From the NCBI RefSeq assembly GCF_900091845.1, contig NZ_FMCI01000233.1, positions 1 to 48,696 of the forward strand: a stretch of DNA of 48,696 nucleotides. The letters are read 5' to 3'. Position numbers and translations under genes: made by a program. Shown here in pieces: positions 31,657-41,200 of the stretch (within the stretch, counting starts at the first letter, position 1; the number at the start of each line of letters is the position of its first letter). A model generated the notes under the pieces. It saw nothing but the letters and a program-made list of their open reading frames with translations, was not told the DNA's origin and did no database searches. The stretch is from Streptomyces sp. SolWspMP-5a-2. GTDB taxonomy: Bacteria > Actinomycetota > Actinomycetes > Streptomycetales > Streptomycetaceae.

Positions 31657-33117
31657 GTGAAAGAGATCCGGTCGGCCGCGCTTCCTGGCGGGCCGCCGGT
31701 GAGTGACCCACCCCGGACGGAGCTGTCCGGGCGAGCCGAGGAGTCGCCCATGGGTGCCGACGCGCCTGTCGCGGCAGTCGAGAGAACTGCCATCAAGAAG
31801 GTCTCAGTCCGCCTCGTTCCGTTCGTGGCGCTGATGTTCTTCGTGAACTACCTGGACCGCACGGCGGTCTCGTTCGCGGAACCGAACGGAATGGGTTCGG
31901 ATCTCGCGCTCACCGCCGCACAGTTCGGCTTCGCGTCCGGGATCTTCTTCCTCGGTTACATCGTGCTCGAAGTGCCCAGCAACATGGCACTGCACCGGTT
32001 CGGGGCCCGCCGCTGGCTCGCCCGGATCATGGTGACCTGGGGCATCGTCTCGCTCCTGTTCACCTGGGTGGACAGCAGCGGCCAGCTCTACACCCTGCGC
32101 TTCCTGCTCGGTGTGGCCGAGGCCGGGTTCTTCCCCGGTGCCATCCTCTTCCTGAGCCAGTGGGTGCCCTCCCGCCACCGCACCAAGATCCTGGGCCTCT
32201 TCTACCTGGCCCAGCCCCTCACCACCGTGCTCGGCGCCCCGCTGGCCGGGTGGCTGATCGGCCACCACGGGCTGTTCGGCCTCGAGGGCTGGCGGGTGAT
32301 GTTCCTCTTCGTGTCGATCCCCGCGATCCTGCTGGGCGTCATCGCCTGGTTCTACCTGATCGACAAGCCCGCCGACGCCACCTGGCTCACCCCCGAGGAG
32401 CGCGACTGGCTGACGGACGAACTCGCCGCCGAGAACGCGCGCAAGACCGGGCACCAGGACAAGCACGCCAAGGGCGACCTGAGGGCCGCGTTCGCCAGCG
32501 GCCGGGTCTGGGTCCTGGCCCTCGTCTACTTCGGCTTCGTCTACGGCCTCTACGCGCTCGCGTTCTTCCTGCCGACGATCATCAACGGCTTCCAGGACCA
32601 GTACGACACCACGTTCAGCGTCATGGACAAGGCGTGGATCACCGCCATCCCGTACCTGCCCGCGGCCGTCGTCCTCTTCTTCTGGACCCGGCACGCCACC
32701 CGGCACGGCACCCGCACCTGGCACGTCGCGGGCCCCGCGGTGGTCGGCGGTCTGAGCATCCCGCTCGCCCTGTACATGGGGTCGCCTGCCGCGACCGTCG
32801 CCGTCATCACCGTCACCGCCTGCGCGATCTTCGCCGCGCTGCCCGTCTTCTGGTCGGTGCCCTCCCGGTTCCTCACCGGGGCCGCCGCCGCGGCCGGCAT
32901 CGCCCTCATCAACACCGCGGGCAACATCGCCGGGTTCGCGGCCAGCTACGTCACCGGCTGGCTGAAGGACTGGACCGGCGCCTACTACGTACCGCTCTAC
33001 CTGGTCGGCTTCTTCATGCTGCTGTCGGCCGTCCTGATGATCTGGCTCTCCGCCCGCAACCGCACCGCCGACCCGGCCTCCGGAACCGAGCAGGAGCCCA
33101 TGGAGGCCCTTCGATGA
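31657..33117 (+). CDS. MFS transporter, anion:cation symporter-like
   Basis: A 486-residue major facilitator with 12 hydrophobic segments. The segment LVPFVALMFFVNYLDRTAVSFA at the first helix and LEVPSNMALHRFGARRWLARIMVTWG are typical of the ACS family (sugar acids and phthalate). The GTG at 31657 follows GGTGGAGG at 6 bases. First gene of a six-gene operon; its position suggests it imports the substrate, D-apionate or a related acid. Confidence 0.9.
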   Translation: MKEIRSAALPGGPPVSDPPRTELSGRAEESPMGADAPVAAVERTAIKKVSVRLVPFVALMFFVNYLDRTAVSFAEPNGMGSDLALTAAQFGFASGIFFLGYIVLEVPSNMALHRFGARRWLARIMVTWGIVSLLFTWVDSSGQLYTLRFLLGVAEAGFFPGAILFLSQWVPSRHRTKILGLFYLAQPLTTVLGAPLAGWLIGHHGLFGLEGWRVMFLFVSIPAILLGVIAWFYLIDKPADATWLTPEERDWLTDELAAENARKTGHQDKHAKGDLRAAFASGRVWVLALVYFGFVYGLYALAFFLPTIINGFQDQYDTTFSVMDKAWITAIPYLPAAVVLFFWTRHATRHGTRTWHVAGPAVVGGLSIPLALYMGSPAATVAVITVTACAIFAALPVFWSVPSRFLTGAAAAAGIALINTAGNIAGFAASYVTGWLKDWTGAYYVPLYLVGFFMLLSAVLMIWLSARNRTADPASGTEQEPMEALR

Positions 33118-34847
33118 CCCGCCTGTTCAACGACCCCGCCGCCTTCGCCGACGAGGCCCTGGAGGGATTCGCCGCCGCCCACCGGCGCTGGGTCCGCCCG
33201 GTCACCGGGGGAGTGGTGCGGGCCGGGGGCACCCCCGAGGGGCAGGTCGCCGTGGTGATCGGCGGCGGCTCCGGCCACTACCCGGCCTTCTCCGGCCTGG
33301 TCGGCCGCGGCCTCGCGCACGGCGCGGCGGTCGGCAACGTCTTCGCGTCCCCGTCCGCCCAGCAGATCCGGTCCGTGGCCCGCGCCGCGCACGGCGGGGC
33401 CGGGGTGCTGCTGATGTACGGCAACTACGCCGGTGACGTCCTGCACTTCGGACAGGCCGCCGAACGCCTCACCGGCGAGGGCGTCCGGGCGCGCACCTTC
33501 GCCGTCACCGACGACATCTCCAGCGCCGGACCCGAGGAGACCGCCAAGCGCCGCGGGATAGCCGGTGACCTCCCGGTCTTCAAGGCGGCCGCCGCCGCGG
33601 CCGAGCAGGGGCTGCCGCTGGACGAGGTGCTGGCCGTCGCCGAGCACGCCAACGCCCGCACCCGCTCCTTCGGCATCGCCTTCTCCGGCTGCACCCTGCC
33701 CGGCGCCGACCACCCCCTGTTCACCGTGCCCGAGGCGCGGATGGCCGTCGGCCTCGGCATCCACGGCGAGCCCGGCATCGGCGAGGAGTCCCTGCCCACC
33801 GCCGACGAGGCGGCCCGACTGCTGGTCACCTCCCTGCTCAAGGAGGTGCCCGACGGGGTCGGGGGCCCGGCCGGAGCGCGCGCCGCGGTGATCCTCAACG
33901 GGCTCGGCTCGGTCAAGTACGAGGAGCTGTTCGTCGTCTACCGCAAGGTCGCCGAACTCCTCGGCGACGCCGGGGTGGAGATCGTCGACCCGGAGGTCGG
34001 CGAACTCGTCACCAGCTTCGACATGGCGGGCATCTCGCTCACCCTCACCTGGCTCGACGACGGCCTGAGCGCGCTGTGGCGCGCGCCCGCCGACACCCCC
34101 GCCTTCCGCAAGGGCGCGCCGGCCGCCCCCGAGCACGCCGCGGCGGCGGCCGTCACCGCCGAGGAGAGCGACGAGCAGACCGTGCCCGAGGCGTCCGACG
34201 CCTCCCGGCGGGCCGCCGCCGTCGTCCTCGCCGCCCTGGACGCGCTGGCCGCCACGGTCGACGACCACGCCGAGGAACTCGGTCGCATCGACGCCGTCGC
34301 CGGGGACGGCGACCACGGCATCGGCATGCAGCGCGGCTCCACCGCCGCCCGCCTGGCCGCCGCCGACGCGCACGCCCGGGGCGCCGGAGCGGGCACCGTG
34401 CTGGTCAGGGCCGCCGACGCCTGGTCCGACAGGGCGGGCGGCACCAGCGGAGCCCTGTGGGGCAGCATGCTCCGCGCCCTCGGCGGCGCCCTCGGCGACG
34501 ACGAGAAGCCCACCGCCGCCCGGGTCGCCGACGGCGTCACCGAGGCGTCCGCCGCGGTCCGCAGGCTCGGCGGCGCCGAGGTCGGCGACAAGACGATGGT
34601 CGACGTCCTCGTCCCCTTCGCCGACACCCTCGCCGCCGCCACCGCCGACGGCGTCCCGCTCGCCGCCGCCTGGGACCGGGCCGCCGACGCCGCCGAGACG
34701 GCCGCGTCGGCCACCGCCGACCTGCTGCCCCGCAAGGGCCGCGCCCGCCCGCACGCCGAGAAGTCCCTGGGCACCCCGGACGCGGGCGCCCACTCCCTCG
34801 CCCTCATCACCCGCGCCGTCCGCGGCGTGCTGATCGACCACCACTGA
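33114..34847 (+). CDS. lerK: Dihydroxyacetone-kinase-family sugar kinase, LerK-like
   Basis: A 577-residue fused DhaK-DhaL kinase. DhaK half (1-330): GGGSGHYPAFSGLVGRG, YGNYAGDVLHF, SGCTLPGADHP and GLGIHGEPGIG, which holds the substrate-binding histidine. DhaL half (about 370-575): GDGDHGIGMQRGS, RAGGTSGALWGSML and GDKTMVDVLVPF, the ATP-Mg site. With TIM-like, RpiB-like and OiaX-like neighbours the fit is L-erythrulose 1-kinase rather than dihydroxyacetone kinase. ATGA overlap with the transporter. Confidence 0.85.
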   Translation: MTRLFNDPAAFADEALEGFAAAHRRWVRPVTGGVVRAGGTPEGQVAVVIGGGSGHYPAFSGLVGRGLAHGAAVGNVFASPSAQQIRSVARAAHGGAGVLLMYGNYAGDVLHFGQAAERLTGEGVRARTFAVTDDISSAGPEETAKRRGIAGDLPVFKAAAAAAEQGLPLDEVLAVAEHANARTRSFGIAFSGCTLPGADHPLFTVPEARMAVGLGIHGEPGIGEESLPTADEAARLLVTSLLKEVPDGVGGPAGARAAVILNGLGSVKYEELFVVYRKVAELLGDAGVEIVDPEVGELVTSFDMAGISLTLTWLDDGLSALWRAPADTPAFRKGAPAAPEHAAAAAVTAEESDEQTVPEASDASRRAAAVVLAALDALAATVDDHAEELGRIDAVAGDGDHGIGMQRGSTAARLAAADAHARGAGAGTVLVRAADAWSDRAGGTSGALWGSMLRALGGALGDDEKPTAARVADGVTEASAAVRRLGGAEVGDKTMVDVLVPFADTLAAATADGVPLAAAWDRAADAAETAASATADLLPRKGRARPHAEKSLGTPDAGAHSLALITRAVRGVLIDHH

Positions 34848-34858
34848 GGAAAGCCGAT

Positions 34859-35344
34859 ATGACCGACAAGCTCCGCATCGTCGTCGGATCCGACGACGCC
34901 GGCCACCAGTACAAGGAAGCCCTCAAGCGCGACCTCCAGGGCAGCGCCCTCGTCGCCGAGGTCACCGACGTGGGCGTCGACGCCGACGGGCACACCGCCT
35001 ACCCGACGGTCGCCATCGCCGCCGCCGAGATGGTCGCCCGCGGCGAGGCCGACCGCGCCCTGCTGGTCTGCGGCACCGGCCTCGGCGTGGCCATCGCCGC
35101 CAACAAGGTCAAGGGCGTCCGGGCCGTCACCGCCCACGACTCCTTCTCGGTCGAGCGGGCCATCCTCTCCAACAACGCCCAGGTCCTGACGTTCGGACAG
35201 CGCGTCGTCGGCCTCGAACTCGCCCGCAGGCTCGCCGCCGAGTGGCTCACCTACCGCTTCGACGAGACCTCGGCCTCCGCCGAGAAGGTGCGGCTGATGA
35301 GCGAGTACGAGAACACCGCCGACACCGGCGAGGAAGCCGCCTGA
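34859..35344 (+). CDS. derI: RpiB-like D-erythrulose 4-phosphate isomerase
   Basis: A 161-residue RpiB/LacAB-family isomerase: VVGSDDAGHQYKEALKRDL at the N-terminus, LLVCGTGLGVAIAANKVKGVRAVTAHDSFSVERAILSNNAQVLTFGQRVVG with the catalytic Cys in VCGTG. In this operon it most likely converts D-erythrulose 4-phosphate to D-erythrose 4-phosphate (DerI/EryI), although ribose 5-phosphate isomerase cannot be excluded from sequence. Good GAGGAAAG site; TGATG junction to the next gene. Confidence 0.83.
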   Translation: MTDKLRIVVGSDDAGHQYKEALKRDLQGSALVAEVTDVGVDADGHTAYPTVAIAAAEMVARGEADRALLVCGTGLGVAIAANKVKGVRAVTAHDSFSVERAILSNNAQVLTFGQRVVGLELARRLAAEWLTYRFDETSASAEKVRLMSEYENTADTGEEAA

Positions 35345-36120
35345 TGCCGGCACCGTCACCCCGCCCCCTGCTGCTGGGGGTGAGCCTGAAGATGTACTTC
35401 GGCCACCACCAGACGCTCAACTGGGCCCGCAGGATCGCCGACCTGGCGCGCACCCACCAGGCCGTCACCTCCGGGGCCGCCCGCCTCTTCGTGCTGCCCG
35501 CGTTCCCAGCGCTCGTCCCGGCCGCCGGGATCCTCACCCCGTTCGGCGTGTCGGTCGGCGCCCAGGACCTCGCCACCGAGGACACCGGCCCCTACACCGG
35601 CGAGGTCGGCGGCCCGCTCCTCAAGGAGATCGGCTGCCACTACGCCGAGGTCGGCCACGCCGAACGGCGCCGCCTGTACGGCGAGGGAGACACCGTCGTC
35701 GCCGCCAAGACCGCGGCCGCCCTGCGCAACGGGCTCACCCCCGTGCTCTGCGTCGGCGAACGCGACCCCGGCACCCCGCAGGAGGCGGCGCGGCGCACCG
35801 TCGCCGAGGCCGCCCGGCTGCTCCAGGGCCTGACCGGCACCGTCGTCCTCGCCTACGAGCCGCAGTGGGCCATCGGCGCGCCCGAGCCCGCCTCGGCCGA
35901 GCACATCGCGACCGTCTGCGGAGCCCTGCGCGACTGGCTCGACGCCCGCGCCGCCGACCACCCCGACTCCACCGTCATCTACGGCGGCAGCGCGGGACCC
36001 GGTCTGCTGCCCCGGCTCGCGGGCCGCGCCGACGGACTCTTCCTCGGCCGCTTCGCCCACGACCCGGCCAACGTCGAGGCGATCCTCGACGAGATCCGCA
36101 CCCCGGCGGCGGTGGCGTGA
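35344..36120 (+). CDS. lerI: Triosephosphate-isomerase-like L-erythrulose 1-phosphate isomerase
   Basis: A 258-residue TIM-barrel protein of the triosephosphate isomerase family. Catalytic pattern: lysine in SLKMYF, histidine in EVGHAERRRLYG (GHAERR instead of GHSERR) and glutamate in LAYEPQWAIG; phosphate loop YGGSAGPG. Departures from the housekeeping sequence (NWK to SLK) and the operon point to LerI/EryH, converting L-erythrulose 1-phosphate to D-erythrulose 4-phosphate. Confidence 0.85.
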   Translation: MPAPSPRPLLLGVSLKMYFGHHQTLNWARRIADLARTHQAVTSGAARLFVLPAFPALVPAAGILTPFGVSVGAQDLATEDTGPYTGEVGGPLLKEIGCHYAEVGHAERRRLYGEGDTVVAAKTAAALRNGLTPVLCVGERDPGTPQEAARRTVAEAARLLQGLTGTVVLAYEPQWAIGAPEPASAEHIATVCGALRDWLDARAADHPDSTVIYGGSAGPGLLPRLAGRADGLFLGRFAHDPANVEAILDEIRTPAAVA

Positions 36121-36926
36121 TGGCCCACGGCATCAGCACCTACGCCTACTTCTGGCGGATCTCGGCGCGCGCCCCGCGCCCGATGTCCCTGACCGACATG
36201 CTGCGCGACACCGCGAGCCTCGGCGGCCAGGTCTTCCAGATCTGCGACTACCCGGACATCGAGAGCTACGACCGGGCCCGGCTCGCCGACCTGCGCGCCA
36301 CCGCCCGCGACCTCGGGCTCGCCCTGGAGCTCGGCACCCGGGGCGTCCGGCCCGAGCACCTGCGCCGCTACCTCGACCTGGCCCGGGAGCTGGACGTCAC
36401 CCTCGTCCGCTCCATGCTCAACACCGCCGACCACCGGCCCGGCACCGACGAGGCCACCGCGCTCCTGAAGGAGACGGTGCCCGCCTACGCCGACGCCGGG
36501 GTGACGCTCGGCCTGGAGACCTACGAGCAGGTCTCCACCGACGACCTGCTGGCCGTCGTGCGCGGGGTCGGCAGCGAGCACCTCGGGGTCGTCCTCGACC
36601 CCGGCAACAGCGTCGCCCGCCTGGAACGCCCGGTGGACGTCGTGGCCGCGACCGCGCCCCACGTGGTCAACATCCACGTCAAGGACTTCTCCTTCACCCG
36701 CCGCGACGGATGGGTCGGCTTCACCTACGCGGGCTGCCCGCTCGGCGAGGGCCTGCTCGACCGCGACGGCATGATCGCCGCGGTCCGCGAGGCCCGCCCC
36801 GACCGCGGCGTCAACCAGATCGTGGAGCACTGGCTCCCATGGCAGGACGACGGCTTCGACACCACAGCCCGGCTCGAACACCAGTGGACGCAGCACAGCA
36901 TCGACACCCTTCTGAGGAGCGCGTAA
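36120..36926 (+). CDS. oiaX: Sugar phosphate isomerase/epimerase family protein, OiaX-like decarboxylase
   Basis: A 268-residue TIM-barrel (AP endonuclease 2 family) protein. Metal-ligand patterns visible: TLGLETYEQ, VVLDPGNSVARL, HVVNIHVKDFSFTRR and QIVEHWLPWQ. In known apionate catabolism OiaX decarboxylates 3-oxo-isoapionate to L-erythrulose, and this set (ApnO, OiaX, LerK, LerI, DerI) fits that route. An EryC-like epimerase is the alternative. Confidence 0.78.
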   Translation: MAHGISTYAYFWRISARAPRPMSLTDMLRDTASLGGQVFQICDYPDIESYDRARLADLRATARDLGLALELGTRGVRPEHLRRYLDLARELDVTLVRSMLNTADHRPGTDEATALLKETVPAYADAGVTLGLETYEQVSTDDLLAVVRGVGSEHLGVVLDPGNSVARLERPVDVVAATAPHVVNIHVKDFSFTRRDGWVGFTYAGCPLGEGLLDRDGMIAAVREARPDRGVNQIVEHWLPWQDDGFDTTARLEHQWTQHSIDTLLRSA

Positions 36927-37801
36927 TGGCCACCGAGATCCAGACCCAGGTCGACGTCACGACCGTCGCCGTCATCGGGGCCGCAGGCAAGATGGGCCAG
37001 CGAGTCTCCAACAACCTGGTCGAGAGCGACTTCCGGGTCCTGTTCAGCGAGGCCTCGCCCGCGGGCCAGGAGCTGATCCGCGGCCTGGGCCGCGAGCTGA
37101 CCGAGTCCGCCGCCGCCGCGGCCGAGGCGGACGTGGTCATCCTCGCCGTCCCGGACATCGTCCTCGGCAAGGTCTCCGAGGAACTGGTGCCGCTGATGAA
37201 GACCGGCGCGGTCGTCCTCACCCTCGACCCGGCCGCCGCCTACGCCGGGCTCCTCTTCGCCCGCGAGGACGTCCACTACGCGTGCGCCCACCCCTGTCAC
37301 CCGTCGGTGTTCCTGGAGCGCACCACCAAGGAGGAGTGGCAGGACACCTTCGGCGGCATCGCCGCCCCCCAGGAGGTGGTGGCCGCGTACGAGGGCGGCG
37401 ACGAGGCCAAGCAGAAGCTCGCCGACTCCGTCATCCGCGTGATGTACGCGCCGGTCGTCGACGTCCACTGGGTCACCGTCAAGCAGCTCGCCGTCCTGGA
37501 GCCGACCCTCGTCGAGACCATCGCCTGCATGGTCGGCGCCCTGCTGACGGAGGCGCTGCACGAGACCGTGCACACCGTCGGCGTCCCGGAGAAGGCGGCC
37601 CGCGCCATGCTCCTCGGGCACACCCAGGTCGCGCTCGCGAACACCCTCAAGGGCTCCAACCCGTTCTCCGACGCCTGCCTGATCGCGATGGACTACGGCC
37701 GCGAGTCGATCGTCCGCGACGACTGGAAGAAGGTCTTCGAGGACGACGAGCTGGACAAGGTCATCACGCGCATGCTGAAGATCAAGGAGATCAAGCGCTG
37801 A
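36926..37801 (+). CDS. apnO: Phosphogluconate-dehydrogenase-C-domain oxidoreductase, ApnO-like
   Basis: A 291-residue NAD-dependent protein with an N-terminal Rossmann motif (VAVIGAAGKMGQRVSNNL) and a helical C-terminal domain typical of the family that includes D-apionate oxidoisomerase (AHPCHPSVFLERTT, DVHWVTVKQLAVLEPTLVET, GNxxx-like LGHTQVALANTLKGSNPFSDAC). ApnO oxidises and rearranges D-apionate to 3-oxo-isoapionate. The last gene of the operon; strong TGAGGAG site, and a terminator follows at 37816. Confidence 0.8.
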   Translation: MATEIQTQVDVTTVAVIGAAGKMGQRVSNNLVESDFRVLFSEASPAGQELIRGLGRELTESAAAAAEADVVILAVPDIVLGKVSEELVPLMKTGAVVLTLDPAAAYAGLLFAREDVHYACAHPCHPSVFLERTTKEEWQDTFGGIAAPQEVVAAYEGGDEAKQKLADSVIRVMYAPVVDVHWVTVKQLAVLEPTLVETIACMVGALLTEALHETVHTVGVPEKAARAMLLGHTQVALANTLKGSNPFSDACLIAMDYGRESIVRDDWKKVFEDDELDKVITRMLKIKEIKR

Positions 37802-37815
37802 GCCGAGCCGCTCCC

Positions 37816-37854
37816 GGGTCCGTGGCCGCCGCCGAGGCGGTCGCGGACCCTTTT
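37816..37854 (+). terminator. Rho-independent terminator of the catabolic operon
   Basis: Perfect outer stem GGGTCCG / CGGACCC (37816-37822, 37844-37850), inner stem CCGCC / GGCGG and a TTTT tail, 15 bp after the ApnO stop. The clearest intrinsic terminator in the window. Confidence 0.9.
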
Positions 37855-38238
37855 GAATGCCCTTACGGAGTTCAAACCCGCATTCCGTTCAGTCTGTCGA
37901 ACATGGATCTCTCTTTACCCCTCGGGTCGTAGTCCGCGTTACCACTCCGGCCGTTGTGCGGGGATTTCGGCACCGGGCCGTCTACGTGAAGTCGGCGGCG
38001 AAAGTCAAGTGTTGACATGTCCTGAGCCCGTGGCTGATGATCACAGCGGTGTCAAGGAGTCGCACAAGAAACTCCACATAACTCACGCAACAGGAACAAC
38101 GGCTAAATCGCGCGTATTTCCCGGACCATTTCCCCCACCCCCTGTTTCGGCAATTCCACCGCCGATCGACGCCCCGTGGTGCCGCCGCGCACCACGCCTT
38201 CGCCGCGCCCTCGTTCCCCCCGACAGGAAGGCCAGGCC
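37855..38238 (+). promoter_or_regulatory. Leader and promoter region of the NRPS genes
   Basis: No gene is supported here. A perfect TTGACA hexamer at 38012-38017 with GATGAT 18 bp further (38036-38041) is a fair housekeeping-type promoter, giving a leader of about 190 bases before the NRPS start. The stretch is less GC-rich than its surroundings (e.g. near 37860-37920 and 38060-38110). Confidence 0.5.
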
Positions 38239-41200
38239 TTGCCGGTGCAGAGCACCCCCCACCCCGCCCCCGCAGGTCCGGCCACCCGGGTCAGGCCCGC
38301 CTCCTTCGCGCAGCAGCGCCTCTGGTTCCTGGCCCAGCTGCCGGGCGCGGGCGCCGCGTACAACGAGACCCTGGCCTTCACCCTCACCGGCCCGCTCGAC
38401 CGAGACGCCCTGGTGAGAGCGTTCGACGTGGTCGCCGACCGGCACGAGAGCCTGCGGACCCGGCTGGTCGGCAGGACCGGTGCCGTCCTCCAGCACATCG
38501 ACCCGCCGGGCGCCGGGTTCACCCTCCACGTCGAGGACCTGACCGCCTCGGACAGCGCCGACGCGACCGTCGCCGACCGCCAGCGCGACGAGGCGGAGCG
38601 GCCCTTCGACCTCGCTGCGGGCCCCCTCGCGCGCGGGCGCCTGCTCGTCCTGGGCACGGAGCGCCACGTCCTGCTGCTGACCCTGCACCACTGCATTTTC
38701 GACGGTGCCTCGATGTTCGTGATGATGCGGGAAGTCGAGCTGCTGTACGCGGAGTTCACGGGCGGCGCGACGGCCGTCCTGCCGGAACTCGCGGTGCAGT
38801 GCGCGGATCTCGCCGAGGCCCAGCGCGAGGCGGTTCTCGGCGGCGGACTCGCCGTCCACGAGGAGCACTGGAAAGACGTCCTGCGGGACGCGCCCGCCGC
38901 ACTGGAACTCCCGATGCGCGGACCCCGTCCGGCGGAACAGCGCTACGAGGGCGGGCGGGTCGAGTTCGCGCTGGACACCGCGACCACCGCCGACCTGCTC
39001 GACCTGGCCAGGGCGCACGGCACCACTCTGTTCGTGACCGTCCTGACCGGTTGGTCGGTGCTCATGGCCCGGCTCTCCGGACAGGACGACATCGTTGTCG
39101 GCTGCCCGGTCGCCGCCCGCCGCGCCCCCGGGGCCGCCGACCTCGTCGGGTTCCTCGTCAACACGCTGCCGATGCGCGTCGACCTCTCCGGCCCGGTCAC
39201 CGTCGCCGAGGCGCTGGCCCGCACCGAGCGCGTCGTGCGGGACGCGCAGGCCCACCAGGACCTGCCCTTCGAGCGCATCGTCGAGGTCGCGAAGACACCG
39301 CGCAGCGCCTCCCACTCCCCGCTCTTCCAGACCATGCTGGCCTGGGTGCCCGACCGGTACGACCTGATGAAGCTGGACGGTGTGGAGATCGCGCCGCTGG
39401 CCATCGAGGACGCGCCCGCCAAGTTCGACCTCGCCTTCGCGGCCGCCGTCTCCGAGGGCCGTCTCGTCGGGCAGCTCGACTACGCGACGTCCCTCTTCGA
39501 CGCCGCCGCGGCCGAACGCTGGGCCGTCCACCTGGGGCACCTGTTCACCGACATGGTCCGCCACCCCGAACGCGACATCCGCACCCTGGAGATGATGGCG
39601 CCCGAGGCGCTCCTGCGGCTCATCGGCGCGGGCGACGCGACCGGGACCGGACCGGGGGCCGCGCCCGAAGCCGGGGCCGGGGCCGGGGCAGGGAGCTGGA
39701 CCGCGACCGGACCCGGGGCCGGGAGCGGGGCCGAGGCCGAGGCCGCCGACCCGACCGCCGTCGCCCTGCGTGAAGCGCCCTCCCTCACCGACCTGTTCGA
39801 GGCGCGGGCGTCCGCGCACCCCGACCGGACCGCCGTCGTGGACCGCGCGGGACCCCTGGGGTACGGCGACCTCGACCGCGCCGCCAACCGGCTCGCCCAC
39901 GCCCTGACCGCCCGCGCGGTCCGCCCCGGCGACGTCGTCGGACTGCACGCGCGCCGCACCCGCGACCTCGCCGTCGGCATCCTCGGCATCCTCAAGGCGG
40001 GCGCCGCCTACCTCCCGCTCGACCCCGGCCAGCCCGCCGAACGGCTCGCCGCGATGGTCGAGGACGCCCGCTGCCCCCTCGTCCTCAGCGACCACCCTGC
40101 CGGTGAACGCCCCGCCGACTGGCTCGACCTCGGCGCCGTCACCGCCGAGGGGGACACCGGGGACCGGCCGCCCGCCGACCTCCCGCGCGCCCCCGGACAC
40201 CTCGCCTACGTGATCTTCACCTCGGGCTCCACCGGACGGCCCAAGGGCGTCGCCGTCGAGCACCGCAGCGTCCTGAACCTCTTCCGCGTCTGGCACGACC
40301 GGATGGGCACCGGCCCCGGCGAGGTCGGCTCGGCCTGGTCCAGCATCGGGTTCGACGCCTCCGTGCACGAACTGCTGCTGCCGCTCACCACCGGCGGCAG
40401 CGTGCACATCGTCCCCGAGGAACTGCGCGGCGACCCGCGGGAGTTGCTGGCCTGGATGCGCGAACACGCCGTCACCCAGGCGTTCCTGCCGCCCGCCTAC
40501 GTCCGCTGGATCGACGAGGACCCCGCCGAGCGGCTGCGCGACCTGCCGCTGCGCAAGCTGCTGACCGGCGTCGAGTCCCTCACCGAGGCGGCCCTGCACC
40601 GGATGACGCGCCTGCTGCCCGGCCTGCGCGTCACCTTCGGCTACGGCCCCACCGAGGCGACCCTCTACAGCACCGCCCACTACGACTTCCGCCCCCTGGA
40701 ACGCCCCTGCCCGATCGGCCGTCCGCTGCCCGGTACCCGCCTCTACCTGCTCGACGCGCGCATGCAGCCGGTGCCGCCCGGCGTGGTGGGGGAGGTGTAC
40801 CTCGGCGGCGCGTCCCTGGCCCGCGGCTACCTGGGGCGCCCCGACCTCACCGAGGAACGCTTCCTGCCCGACCCGTTCGTGCCCGGCGCCCGCGTCTACC
40901 GCACCGGGGACCTCGCCCGCTGGGACGAGGACGGCGCCGCCCACTACGCGGGCCGCGCCGACGACCAGGTCAAGCTGCGCGGCTTCCGGATCGAGCCCGC
41001 CGAGGTCGAGGCCGCGCTGACCCGCCTGGACGGGGTGCGCGAGGCCGTCGTCCTCGTCGACCGCGACACCGCGGGGCAGCCCCGGCTGGTGGCCGGTGTC
41101 GGCCGCGGCTCCGCACCCGCCCTCGCCGACCCGCGCGCCGCGCTCGCCCGCACCCTGCCCGACTACATGATCCCGGCCGTCGTCCTCGACCTGGAGACCC

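Noticed and set aside
36120..36926. AP endonuclease 2
   Set aside because: Fold-level similarity only; the operon of sugar-phosphate enzymes argues for a sugar-acid decarboxylase or isomerase role.
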